Numbered from the stretch's first letter, positions 49,286 to 57,065 are shown. The stretch is DNA of 64,000 nt from Pseudomonas asturiensis (GCF_900143095.1 NZ_FRDA01000008.1:124001-188000), one strand, 5' to 3'. The notes: generated from the sequence alone by a model not told the origin. Translations and numbers: made by a program.

Positions 49286-50236
49286 CTAGCTAACTGCCTC
49301 AGCGAGTCGAATGCTGGCATCCATGATCGAAGCGGGTGCGGGTAGCACTCCATGCCATTTGGCGCGCTCCATGATGTGGGTTGCCCATTTGTAATGAGTG
49401 GCCGGTTCACACATCGCGTCGTTGTACTTGAACACAGCCGGCGCGACAGAGTTCAAAATCATCCGGGCCGCGTTCAGGTCGTCAAGACTGACGCGCAGTG
49501 CATTCTGAATGATATTGACCTGCGATGGGTGAATGGCGGTCTTGCCGACCAGACCATTGGCAATGTCCAGGGTCAGTTCCTGCTCCAGAATGTCCGGAGT
49601 GGCCAGTTGCTCGAACACCGGAGCGGTCAGTGCAAAACCTTGCGAGCCCATGACACCGGCCAGCATCGGTATGACATACCCCATCGGCGTCCCGTACAGG
49701 GTCATGGCCGGATGGCGACGCAGGCCAAGGCAGCCCATCAGGTCATTGCCGCCAATGCGCAGCGCAATGATCCGCTCGTTCAGGGTTGCCTTCAAGGCCT
49801 GCCCCAGCTCGACCATCGCCGTCGGGTTGAACACCTCCGGCGTCTCGAGGGTCGGCATCAAGGCCAAGGCAGGATTGGTGACGGCCTGCTCCCAGCTCGT
49901 CAAGGTGCTCAGCGACAGCTTGGGCACGACGAAGCCGTCGACGTGAGCCATCAACGGCCAGTCGTTGAGAATGCGTGCCATCGCGGCGTCACGAGGACGC
50001 ACGAACAGCAATGGGCCATTGGCCGGACGGCCACCCCGGTCCTGGATGCGGGTCAGCACCTGGCGCAGATTGGCCAGCGCGGTATCGACGTCGATCAAGG
50101 CGACGGCGTCCTCCAGGCAGACGACCAGCGAGCGCAATTCGGGAAGCTTTTCCGCGAACACCACATCCAGAATGTCGTCACGGGTCGCAGGCATGTACAG
50201 CGTTGCCCCCAGCGCGTAAGGCGAGAATAAGGCCAT
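49286..50236 (-). CDS. HpcH/HpaI aldolase/CitE-like lyase, Ter metabolite module
   Basis: A 316-residue TIM-barrel enzyme of the CitE family, which forms or breaks C-C bonds at CoA thioesters or free acids. Visible family segments are LVVCLEDAVALID (37-49) with acidic metal ligands, PLLFVRPRDA near residue 76 with the substrate-binding Arg, VPKLSLS near residue 105 and IALRIGGNDLMG near residue 160. No acyl-carrier or CitF partner is nearby, so citrate lyase activity is unlikely. It overlaps the upstream PRTase gene by one base. Confidence 0.9.
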   Translation of the reverse strand: MALFSPYALGATLYMPATRDDILDVVFAEKLPELRSLVVCLEDAVALIDVDTALANLRQVLTRIQDRGGRPANGPLLFVRPRDAAMARILNDWPLMAHVDGFVVPKLSLSTLTSWEQAVTNPALALMPTLETPEVFNPTAMVELGQALKATLNERIIALRIGGNDLMGCLGLRRHPAMTLYGTPMGYVIPMLAGVMGSQGFALTAPVFEQLATPDILEQELTLDIANGLVGKTAIHPSQVNIIQNALRVSLDDLNAARMILNSVAPAVFKYNDAMCEPATHYKWATHIMERAKWHGVLPAPASIMDASIRLAEAVS

Positions 50237-51330
50237 TAGCTCAGACTCCGGATGATGGTTACCGCCCTATAGGGCCCCAGGGCGCTGCCGACCTGCTCGA
50301 CAGGGATGCCCGCTTTTTCGGTCAGGTGCAGGAGCAGTTGTACGTCGCTGTCAGCCGTATCACGCACCAGGACGTGATCTGGCACGCGACGCATGACTGC
50401 ACGCGTGGCTTCGGCAATGCCCGGCTTCACGCGATTAAGGTTTTTTATCCCGAAACGTTCTGCCAGACGCTCTACCACCTGCGCAGCGGCAGACTTGAGT
50501 TCAAGCTGCTGTCGAGCCGTCCATGGTGTCACTGTGGCAGTAGAACGCAGGCCGCGGCGTTCGTTCTCAATCTGTTCGATGAATGGCCGGGTAACGTCAT
50601 GGGGCTGCAAGTGATCGTAGACCACGCAGCCGTGCAGCCCGCCGTCGGCTGGCCAGATCGAGCGGGAAACCAGCCCGGAAACCGTCGCGCCCAGAATACC
50701 GGACGGAATGACCCAGTCCTCGGAAGACGCCGCCAGCCAGGCGCTGCCACAGGGATCGGCCAGGACCACAAGGCGCGGCGCCTCGGGAAAGCGTGTGTCG
50801 CCAGCCAGACTGCGTTTGATCTCTCCGGAAATCGCGCCCTTGCCGGTCCAGCCATCGACGAACACGATGTTCTGCGCGCCGTGGGCCTTGATGATCGCCT
50901 CAAGCGCCACGGCGTCGATGCCCCGGTCACGAATGATGCTGATGCCGTAGTGATGCGCTTCACGCCCCAGGTCGATCAAGGCACGACGCAGCAGCACACC
51001 CAGCGGCAGACCCGCGCGCACGAAAGACACCAGCACAATCGCGGAGTCGGGGTATTCACGATCCAGCGCCTGCGCCAGTGACTGGACGTCGGCCGCCATA
51101 CGGGCGCCGTTCTGCTCCAGCGTGCGCTTGAACAATGCCTGATGCGCTTCGCTGGGCGCGGCCTCCTCGCTGATCATCTCCGAGTAGTGCTTTTGCCGCG
51201 TCTGGATCAGGCGTTCCTTTTCCTCGACGTCCGTGGTCTGCATCTCGACGCAGCGCAACAGAAAATGCACATCGCCTTCGAGATAACTGCCACTTCCCAC
51301 GGTATCCAGCCCGTGAACCGGATTACTCAT
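50236..51330 (-). CDS. Phosphoribosyltransferase-PELOTA protein (StiP-like, PRTase_1)
   Basis: The start at 51330 (MSNPVHGLDTVGSGSY) gives 364 residues; longer in-frame codons are shadow sequence of the HAD gene. The type-I PRTase core has SFVRAGLPLG (102-111) and a PRPP-loop-like VFVDGWTGKG (156-165) in which the usual second acidic residue is Gly. The C-terminal about 90 residues form a PELOTA/L7Ae-like RNA-binding domain (ending GPYRAVTIIRSLS). Some databases call this family cysteine protease StiP; I see no protease triad. Overlaps HAD upstream by 8 bases and CitE by 1. Confidence 0.88.
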   Translation of the reverse strand: MSNPVHGLDTVGSGSYLEGDVHFLLRCVEMQTTDVEEKERLIQTRQKHYSEMISEEAAPSEAHQALFKRTLEQNGARMAADVQSLAQALDREYPDSAIVLVSFVRAGLPLGVLLRRALIDLGREAHHYGISIIRDRGIDAVALEAIIKAHGAQNIVFVDGWTGKGAISGEIKRSLAGDTRFPEAPRLVVLADPCGSAWLAASSEDWVIPSGILGATVSGLVSRSIWPADGGLHGCVVYDHLQPHDVTRPFIEQIENERRGLRSTATVTPWTARQQLELKSAAAQVVERLAERFGIKNLNRVKPGIAEATRAVMRRVPDHVLVRDTADSDVQLLLHLTEKAGIPVEQVGSALGPYRAVTIIRSLS

Positions 51331-52081
51331 GCGCAGCCCCGACAAACATTTTCGCCAACTGACTGCGGGCAGGCGTCGCCCACCAGTGGCACTCGTCCAT
51401 GAAACCCAGATCGGTAATGCTGTCGCCAAAACCCAGCACCGGGCGCTCGCCATTCACGGCCTTGTCGCGACGCAGCCATTCCTGAACGGCATAGCGCTTG
51501 GCCAGGCCGTTGGGCAGGAACGCAAGATTATTGCCATTGCCATGCACGTGCATGTCGTCAAGCAGGCCGCGGGCCTGCACTTCAGCCAGCACGCGCGTGA
51601 GGATGCTGTCGTCGCTCTCGTTATGCTTGGTCACAACGTAATGAAACAGCCTGGCCTCCTCCACAACCCAGCCGCGCAGGGACACGCCCATTTCCTGACC
51701 AATGGCCAACGTGGTGGCCGACAGCTCATGAAGACGCGTCTGATAGGCGGCGAGCGTCTGAGTCATCTGCTGGTTCCACGCCTTGTCGACACGGCCCATC
51801 AGGTCGAGCATCACACCGCCATGGGAGCAGATGGCCCCTGCGGTAAACGGTAGCTTGACCCGGTTATAGGCCTCGACACTACGCGCAGTGACCGGCACGA
51901 CATCGGAATGCGCCAGCAGCCAGTGCGCAAAGGATTTCTGCACGTTGGTCATATAGCCATTGGCGTTACCACTGATATCCAGCGTCGCGACATGCTTTTC
52001 GATGTCGGCCGGGGTTTTGCGCGCCGTCTGGAACAGGGTGTCGTCCAGATCGACGAAGATCAGCGGGCGGGTGTTACTCAT
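51323..52081 (-). CDS. HAD family hydrolase (Cof/sucrose-phosphatase-like), Ter metabolite module
   Basis: A 252-residue HAD enzyme with nucleophile Asp11 and Asp13 (IFVDLDDTLF), motif II Thr in PVTARSVEAYNRVKL near residue 63 and motif IV GFGDSITDLGFMDEC near residue 215. The cap between motifs II and III is of C2 type, as in sugar phosphatases. It overlaps PRTase genes on both sides by 8 bases, an arrangement that suggests coupled translation of a pathway cassette. Confidence 0.9.
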   Translation of the reverse strand: MSNTRPLIFVDLDDTLFQTARKTPADIEKHVATLDISGNANGYMTNVQKSFAHWLLAHSDVVPVTARSVEAYNRVKLPFTAGAICSHGGVMLDLMGRVDKAWNQQMTQTLAAYQTRLHELSATTLAIGQEMGVSLRGWVVEEARLFHYVVTKHNESDDSILTRVLAEVQARGLLDDMHVHGNGNNLAFLPNGLAKRYAVQEWLRRDKAVNGERPVLGFGDSITDLGFMDECHWWATPARSQLAKMFVGAAHE

Positions 52082-53207
52082 CGCAGATCACCTCGGCGTT
52101 CAATGCCTGAATCAGCTCGGCAGGCACCGCCTGACTTGGGGTTTCGGTACAGATCAGCACCCGGTCGAACTGACCCGGCCGCACGTTATAAAGAAAGTTG
52201 GGAATGCCCAGCCCGTAGTTGTCGGAGAACGACAGCGCGTGGTCGATGGCATGGCCCAGGGCAATCGGCGAGCGGCTGGTCGAGCTGAAGTGCACGTCGG
52301 CACCGGCCTTTTCCAGACGCTCGGCCAACAGGAACGGGCGCCAGACAAACTCGCTGGTGCCGACCACCAGAATGCGCTCGCCCTTGGCGACCTGGATGCC
52401 TGGCGCCAGCGTGTCCTCGACCGACAGCACACCCAGTCGGCCCCAATCGTTGGCCGTCACCAGCGGCCAGTCGCCCATTGCGACAGTGCCCACTTCCGGC
52501 ATGTCAGGCATGGGGGCGCTCAGGTCCTCATCGAACGAGTAGGACCCCTGCAGCAAAGACACCTGTTCAGCGACAGCGCCCATGGAGCGGCTGACTGCGC
52601 CCGCCGACCAGTCGGTCAGCACGCAGGTCACGACGCGTTCGAGCTGGTCAAGACCGGCATCGACCAGCGCCTTGTAGAGATTGATGAAGGTCTTGCCGGT
52701 GGACGCCTCGTCATCGACCAGGACCAGTGACCGGGCATTGAGCATCATGTCGCGCAATGCAGGGTCGGTCGGCAGGTGAATCAGGTGGGCGCTGGCGTGG
52801 CTGTGTTCTTCCTCGAAACGCGCGAACAGCTCAGTGCCGGTCGGATGACGTGTGCTGACCAGGTACATCACATCCGAACGCGAGGCGCTGTAGGCACGAT
52901 GCACACCGGCACCAAGCCCCACGGCGGTCTCTGCCATGCCGATCACCAGCACCGGGCCAGGCAGGTCGGCGGGAATCTTGTGTGCCAGGTTCTGAAAGCT
53001 CTCGCGCATGACGCCTGGGCGCACCGGAATGTGCCGGCCCAACACCCGCGAGACGAACAGGAAAGCGCGCTTGGGATTGCGTCGCTCGGCAAAACCGAAC
53101 AGGGAGTCCGGGGCAATAGTGGACGCGTCTACGCTCACATTGAGGCGTCCGCGGAGCAAATCAGCACCGAGCCGGATAGAAGTGGAAGACGCTGCGCTGC
53201 TGTCCAT
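52074..53207 (-). CDS. Phosphoribosyltransferase with C-terminal TRSP domain (PRTase_2-TRSP)
   Basis: ATG at 53207 follows CAGGAA at 8 bases and gives 377 residues; 13 further codons upstream are possible but lack a site. A type-I PRTase fold has the PRPP-binding loop VLVDDEASTGK (162-172), complete with both acidic residues. The region after about residue 215 corresponds to the TRSP extension found only in this family. PRPP-dependent attachment or release of a base is the inferred reaction. The downstream HAD overlaps by 8 bases. Confidence 0.9.
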   Translation of the reverse strand: MDSSAASSTSIRLGADLLRGRLNVSVDASTIAPDSLFGFAERRNPKRAFLFVSRVLGRHIPVRPGVMRESFQNLAHKIPADLPGPVLVIGMAETAVGLGAGVHRAYSASRSDVMYLVSTRHPTGTELFARFEEEHSHASAHLIHLPTDPALRDMMLNARSLVLVDDEASTGKTFINLYKALVDAGLDQLERVVTCVLTDWSAGAVSRSMGAVAEQVSLLQGSYSFDEDLSAPMPDMPEVGTVAMGDWPLVTANDWGRLGVLSVEDTLAPGIQVAKGERILVVGTSEFVWRPFLLAERLEKAGADVHFSSTSRSPIALGHAIDHALSFSDNYGLGIPNFLYNVRPGQFDRVLICTETPSQAVPAELIQALNAEVICDE

Positions 53208-53285
53208 CGATAAATTCCTGATTGTTAGGGTCGCAACCCTTGGCATGTGCCCGTCAAAGCGGTCCCGATTACGGGAGCGCCGGTG

Positions 53286-54425
53286 TCACTCGCGGGAGGC
53301 TTCTACGAGCCAGAGCGACGACTGGGCTGCACGCGAGATTTCTGTGGTGGTGTATGACCTTTCCGAGCGGGCGTGCGGCGCGTCGACGCGGCAGGCCTGC
53401 AGAAAGGACAGAAGCAATGCGGATTTCACCGCGAAATTCATGTTTTGCCCGTCCGGCACCGTGGACGTCACCATTCCGATGACCGCCCCGCCGCTGTCGA
53501 ACAACGGACTGCCACTGGAGCCCGGCTGAATGGGTGCCGTGAACTGGAACAGGCTGGCATCGCTGTGCAGGCCGAACAGCCCGGATATGCCACCCTGCGT
53601 GACCTGCAAGCCGCCGCCGGAAATGGACGCCAGCGGATAGCCCAGCACCACCACGTTATCGCCCGGCTCGCAGCCCGGACCGTCGCGAAAGGTAACCGGG
53701 GACAATGCCGAGGCACCCTGCACCCGCAACAACGCGATGTCGTTGCGACGATCAATGACCACCGGTTCGACCTTGTACCGCCCTTCCAGTGAGTTGATGT
53801 AGAACACGTTCATGTCTTCGATGACGTGCGCGCAGGTCATGACATGTGCAGGCCCCACGACGAATGCCGTCCCGGTCGCCGACTGATGCTGAGAGCCGCC
53901 ATTGGGCGCGCCCGCAGGACGCCGTGGATGACGATCATCGACCTCCAGACCGATCTTGCGCCCGAACGCCGACAGCCCGTAGGCCGAGCCTTCGCTCAAC
54001 GCGCGGAATTTCCATTGCTCGTTACGCTTGTAGAACTCGCCGATGATGATCGCCGCTTCGCCGTTGTCGCGCAGGTCGATTCGATGCTCGATGTCAGCGT
54101 CGACCTGCAAATGCAGGCTGGCAATCTCGCGAACCGGTCCAGTGGCGGAGAACACGTACACCATCAGCAGCACACGGTCACTGCCCGCAGGAAGTCGATC
54201 CAGCCTGAGCGCACAGCCCACGTCCTGCGGACCGCCACTCCACTCCATCCAGCTCTGTTCCTGATGCAGCAGCGCCGGATCGCCCTTGGGCTGACGCTTT
54301 TCGTCAACCGGCAGCAGCGCGACGGCTGCGTATTCACCAAAGATCGAGGATCGGCCGCTCTGCAGGTTCCAGGTGCAGTGGGGATTCGCTAAAGCTGTAT
54401 TTGCACCTGGCGCCAGAACCTTCAT
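53286..54425 (-). CDS. TerD domain fused to a trypsin-like serine protease
   Basis: A 379-residue fusion without a signal peptide. Residues 1-160 are a TerD-like domain (ending FRALSEGSAYGLSAFGRKIG); its acidic Ca2+ loops are not well conserved. Residues 180-345 form an S1 protease domain with a complete triad: His200 (MTCAHVIED), Asp229 (RRNDIALLRV) and Ser304 (PGSSGSPLFD). The C-terminal 40 residues are unassigned. The protein is expected to be cytoplasmic, unusual for S1 proteases. It is separated by 54 and 78 bases from its neighbours, so it may be translated independently. Target unknown. Confidence 0.9.
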   Translation of the reverse strand: MKVLAPGANTALANPHCTWNLQSGRSSIFGEYAAVALLPVDEKRQPKGDPALLHQEQSWMEWSGGPQDVGCALRLDRLPAGSDRVLLMVYVFSATGPVREIASLHLQVDADIEHRIDLRDNGEAAIIIGEFYKRNEQWKFRALSEGSAYGLSAFGRKIGLEVDDRHPRRPAGAPNGGSQHQSATGTAFVVGPAHVMTCAHVIEDMNVFYINSLEGRYKVEPVVIDRRNDIALLRVQGASALSPVTFRDGPGCEPGDNVVVLGYPLASISGGGLQVTQGGISGLFGLHSDASLFQFTAPIQPGSSGSPLFDSGGAVIGMVTSTVPDGQNMNFAVKSALLLSFLQACRVDAPHARSERSYTTTEISRAAQSSLWLVEASRE

Positions 54426-54479
54426 GCCCGATCCTCCCTGATAAGAGCGATTAGTGATAGCAAAAATCTATTGTGCGGA

Positions 54480-55478
54480 TCATACAGCGGCCCGCACGGC
54501 AACGGTGATGGCCTTGACTCGAATATCATCAAGCCAATGTGTTTCCGGTTCTTTCAAGCCCAGACGCCGTGTGGCGAAAATTCCCGGCAGATTCACACCG
54601 GTCTCCCGCGTGTAGCCAATGCCACCTGAATAACGTGGATTGATTTCCAGCAGATGCGGCATGCCATGCTCGTCATCGCGGGTCTGCACGTTGATCAACC
54701 CGTCACAGGCAAAATGCTCGGCAGCCCTGACCGCCAGACGCACGGCTTCACTGTCACGCTCGAACGTCTGATTCAGCCCTTGCTTGCGCCGCCCGACGAA
54801 CGCCACCGCCTTGCCCTGCTCACACACCATGTCCACCGAACACTCGCTGCCCGGCATATACGGCATCAGCAGCATCGGCGGACGGTCGTCGGACTGGCGA
54901 TAGGCATTAAGGTAAGCCTGAAAGGTGGTTTCGCGCGCATCCGGGTTGGAAAACATGCGGAAATCATCGATGCCTGCCTTGAACCGCCAGAAGCCATGAC
55001 CAAAGATCCCGACCGTAGGCTTGATGCACACCTCGCCGCAAGCCGAAAGCGTGTCATAAGCTGTCTGAAGCTCTTCGGCATTACAGGCAGTCAGGCCCGG
55101 AATGCACGCCAGACCGGCCGCCTGCGCCTGAGCGGTGAAGCGGCTCTTGTCGTCGACATCGATAAAAGTCTGCATGGACGTTCCACCGGTGACCAGGTCG
55201 AAGCCTTCAGCAATGAAGCGTTCACGCTGGGCTTCGTATACGCTGCCCACGCGCCCGGCGAGGATGACCTTGACGCCGAGTGTGCGGGCGGTTTCGATGA
55301 CCCAGTCGATGCGTTCGTCGTTATCGGCAGGCTCCTGCAAGGCCACGTCGGCCTGCCCGGTGATCTCCGGGCGCAATTGTCGATGGGAGGCGACAATCTG
55401 CACCGAAGCCGGCAAGGCATCACGCGCGCCCATGATCACTTCGCGCTGGCTGGACTGCCCTTCAAGGAACCAAATCAT
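54480..55478 (-). CDS. ATP-grasp ligase, first gene of the minus Ter arm
   Basis: A 332-residue ATP-grasp enzyme. After an N-terminal preATP-grasp segment (to about residue 95) the ATP-binding Lys lies in CIKPTVGIFGHGF (151-163), a substrate/metal region in PGSECSVDMV (209-218) and the magnesium-binding signature LLEINPRYSGG (276-286). ATP-grasp ligases join a carboxylate to an amine or thiol via an acyl phosphate. The start at 55478 gives the first ORF of the arm; the 119-base gap 55479-55597 should hold the promoters of this arm and of the divergent DUF1523 gene. Substrates unknown. Confidence 0.9.
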   Translation of the reverse strand: MIWFLEGQSSQREVIMGARDALPASVQIVASHRQLRPEITGQADVALQEPADNDERIDWVIETARTLGVKVILAGRVGSVYEAQRERFIAEGFDLVTGGTSMQTFIDVDDKSRFTAQAQAAGLACIPGLTACNAEELQTAYDTLSACGEVCIKPTVGIFGHGFWRFKAGIDDFRMFSNPDARETTFQAYLNAYRQSDDRPPMLLMPYMPGSECSVDMVCEQGKAVAFVGRRKQGLNQTFERDSEAVRLAVRAAEHFACDGLINVQTRDDEHGMPHLLEINPRYSGGIGYTRETGVNLPGIFATRRLGLKEPETHWLDDIRVKAITVAVRAAV

Positions 55479-55597
55479 GTGAATCTCCGGAAGACAAGCC
55501 CGCCTCAGACGGCCTTGTCGAATTTTGTAATAACTGTTTTGCTTCGAAATGTTCGGATTAAGGCAAAGTCACGCAATTTTAAACAGAGGACGCTGGT

Positions 55598-56143
55598 ATG
55601 AAGTGGCTTAAAAGGTCGATTGGGCTTGTGGTGTTCGTAGCGTTCGGGATCGGCGCATTAAGCCTCTATTACGTCCTGCCGCGCCATGATGTCGTGATGA
55701 TCACCGGGGTGGAAGTCAAAAGAATGGACGCCGACGGCGTGATCAACGCTGAAAACCCGGCTGACGGTCCGACCCGCGACGTGTATTTCATCAACACCGA
55801 ACACCCGGACAACAAGAGCGTAGTGGTGTACCGCAACGAAGACACCGGCTGGAGCTTCCCGTGGTACTTCAAGTTCGACTCCGCCGACATCCAGGCCAAG
55901 GCCCAGGGCTATTCCCGCGACTCGCAGCAACTGGCGCTCATCCGCTACTACGGCTGGCGCATTCAGATCCTCTCGATGTTCCCCAACGTGACCCAGATCG
56001 AAGCCGTGACCACCCGTGACGAACCCTTCCCGGTGTTCAACGCGATCTTCTTCAGCGTCCTGACCTTGCTGCTGGTTCTGATTGTGGTCGTGATCCGCCG
56101 CCGCTTCCGCCGACAACCCCGTGTGGATCAAGTGGTGAGGTAA
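55598..56143 (+). CDS. DUF1523 family membrane protein
   Basis: 181 residues with an N-terminal membrane helix (about 7-27) and a second helix (about 150-170) followed by a basic tail RRRFRRQPR, leaving a soluble periplasmic centre that carries conserved-looking Trp and Tyr residues (EDTGWSFPWYFKFD). The family function is unknown. It is divergent from the Ter arm and precedes a terminator shared with the tRNA gene. I cannot tell from sequence whether it belongs to the Ter system. Confidence 0.87.
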   Translation: MKWLKRSIGLVVFVAFGIGALSLYYVLPRHDVVMITGVEVKRMDADGVINAENPADGPTRDVYFINTEHPDNKSVVVYRNEDTGWSFPWYFKFDSADIQAKAQGYSRDSQQLALIRYYGWRIQILSMFPNVTQIEAVTTRDEPFPVFNAIFFSVLTLLLVLIVVVIRRRFRRQPRVDQVVR

Positions 56144-56165
56144 GGCCGAGGCTTAACCCGAAACG

Positions 56166-56201
56166 AAAAAATCCCGATCATCGCTGATCGGGATTTTTTT
56201 T
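56166..56201. terminator. Bidirectional terminator between DUF1523 and tRNA-Thr
   Basis: ATCCCGATCA pairs with TGATCGGGAT (10 bp) around TCGC, with A and T tracts on the two sides. It ends the DUF1523 message on the plus strand and the tRNA transcript on the minus strand. Confidence 0.9.
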
Positions 56202-56202
56202 C

Positions 56203-56279
56203 TGGTGCCGAAAACAGGAATCGAACCTGCGACCTTCGCGTTACGAGTGCGCTGCTCTACCGGACTGAGCTATTTCGGC
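56203..56279 (-). tRNA. tRNA-Thr (anticodon CGU)
   Basis: Read on the minus strand: acceptor GCCGAAA pairs with TTTCGGC, then discriminator A and encoded CCA; D arm GCTC/GAGC; anticodon loop CTCGTAA with anticodon CGT; T arm GCAGG-TTCGATT-CCTGT. The anticodon stem GCGCA/CGCGA contains A31-C39 and G27-A43 mismatches, leaving three Watson-Crick pairs. The tRNA-Thr/pilA neighbourhood is a known variation point in Pseudomonas. Confidence 0.9.
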
Positions 56280-56357
56280 TTGGCGGGGTTCACGCCTAAG
56301 ACTTCCATTACTGAGCATAGGCAAGCTTACAGCCTGTGCACGGTCAAATCGCAGGCG

Positions 56358-56392
56358 TAAAAAAACCCGGCCATTGACCGGGTCCTTTTCAG
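56358..56392 (-). terminator. Intrinsic terminator of pilA
   Basis: On the minus strand ACCCGG pairs with CCGGGT around a seven-base loop and is followed by seven T residues, 25 bases after the pilA stop. Confidence 0.85.
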
Positions 56393-56407
56393 CTAAACAA
56401 GCCCAAA

Positions 56408-56839
56408 TTAGTTCTTGATATACCCGTTGTTCACGCACACACCGGTGTAAGTCCAGGTAACCGGAGCGCCTGCACCTGTAATGGCTGGAGCGAGCGAGCA
56501 GGTATCTGTAGTCAGAATGCCTTTAGTGGCGTTAGGAGTAGCAGTGATCGCAGCTGTGGTGCCGGTGATAGTGATTGTATTGACAACACTAGGCAGCGCC
56601 ACGGCTGACGGCAACGTGACGCCAACCTTGGCGGCAGTGTCGCAATCAGTCAAGTTGCCTTGCTGTGCGACACACACTCCGACCGCTGTTTTAACAGACG
56701 CCATCGCAGCCAGAACCTCGGTGTAAGCAGCTTTTTTCGCATAGTTCTGATAGGACGGGATCGCCACGGCCGCCAAAATACCCACGATCGCTACCACGAT
56801 CATCAATTCGATCAACGTAAAACCTTTTTGTGCTTTCAT
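56408..56839 (-). CDS. pilA: Type IV major pilin PilA
   Basis: The start at 56839 ([16 protein letters not shown]) gives a 143-residue prepilin. It has a short leader with PilD cleavage after Gly6, mature Phe1 and Glu5, and the hydrophobic alpha1 helix (residues 7-30). The C-terminal disulfide loop is Cys114-Cys135; a second pair, Cys56 and Cys66, is extra. Expression is probably from the sigma-54 element upstream. It is divergent from pilB, with tRNA-Thr 128 bases beyond its stop and no pilin accessory gene between. Confidence 0.95.
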   Translation of the reverse strand: MKAQKGFTLIELMIVVAIVGILAAVAIPSYQNYAKKAAYTEVLAAMASVKTAVGVCVAQQGNLTDCDTAAKVGVTLPSAVALPSVVNTITITGTTAAITATPNATKGILTTDTCSLAPAITGAGAPVTWTYTGVCVNNGYIKN

Positions 56840-56885
56840 CGCGTACTTCTCCGAGGCGTCAATTTTGGGTGCCTTGCGAGGAGTA

Positions 56886-56903
56886 AAGCACACGTCATGC
56901 CAA
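56886..56903 (-). promoter_or_regulatory. Sigma-54 promoter of pilA
   Basis: Reading the minus strand, TTGGCATGACGTGTGCTT has the -24 GG and -12 GC spaced by exactly ten bases. It is 47 bases before the pilA ATG, giving a leader of about 35 bases. In Pseudomonas pilA depends on RpoN with PilR, matching this site. Confidence 0.85.
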
Positions 56904-57065
56904 TGTGACACACCGCACAGTTTGCGGGTTGAAACGCAAGCCAGCGCGCGCGGAAGCGTTCTGAAATCAGCAGAAACTGACAATTTTCGTCACATCCCCT
57001 CCTGCCATTTGGCAGCACCCTCGGACTGCGATATAACCCTCGCATTGTCTGTGCGTGGTGGTGTT

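Noticed and set aside
50236..51330. Protein annotated in databases as cysteine protease StiP
   Set aside because: I see no Cys-His protease motif; PRPP-loop-like and PELOTA-like features fit a phosphoribosyltransferase. The protease label probably reflects a historical name.
44570..54425. Prophage or conjugative origin for the Ter block
   Set aside because: No integrase, phage structural gene, relaxase or direct repeat of the tRNA-Thr end was seen.
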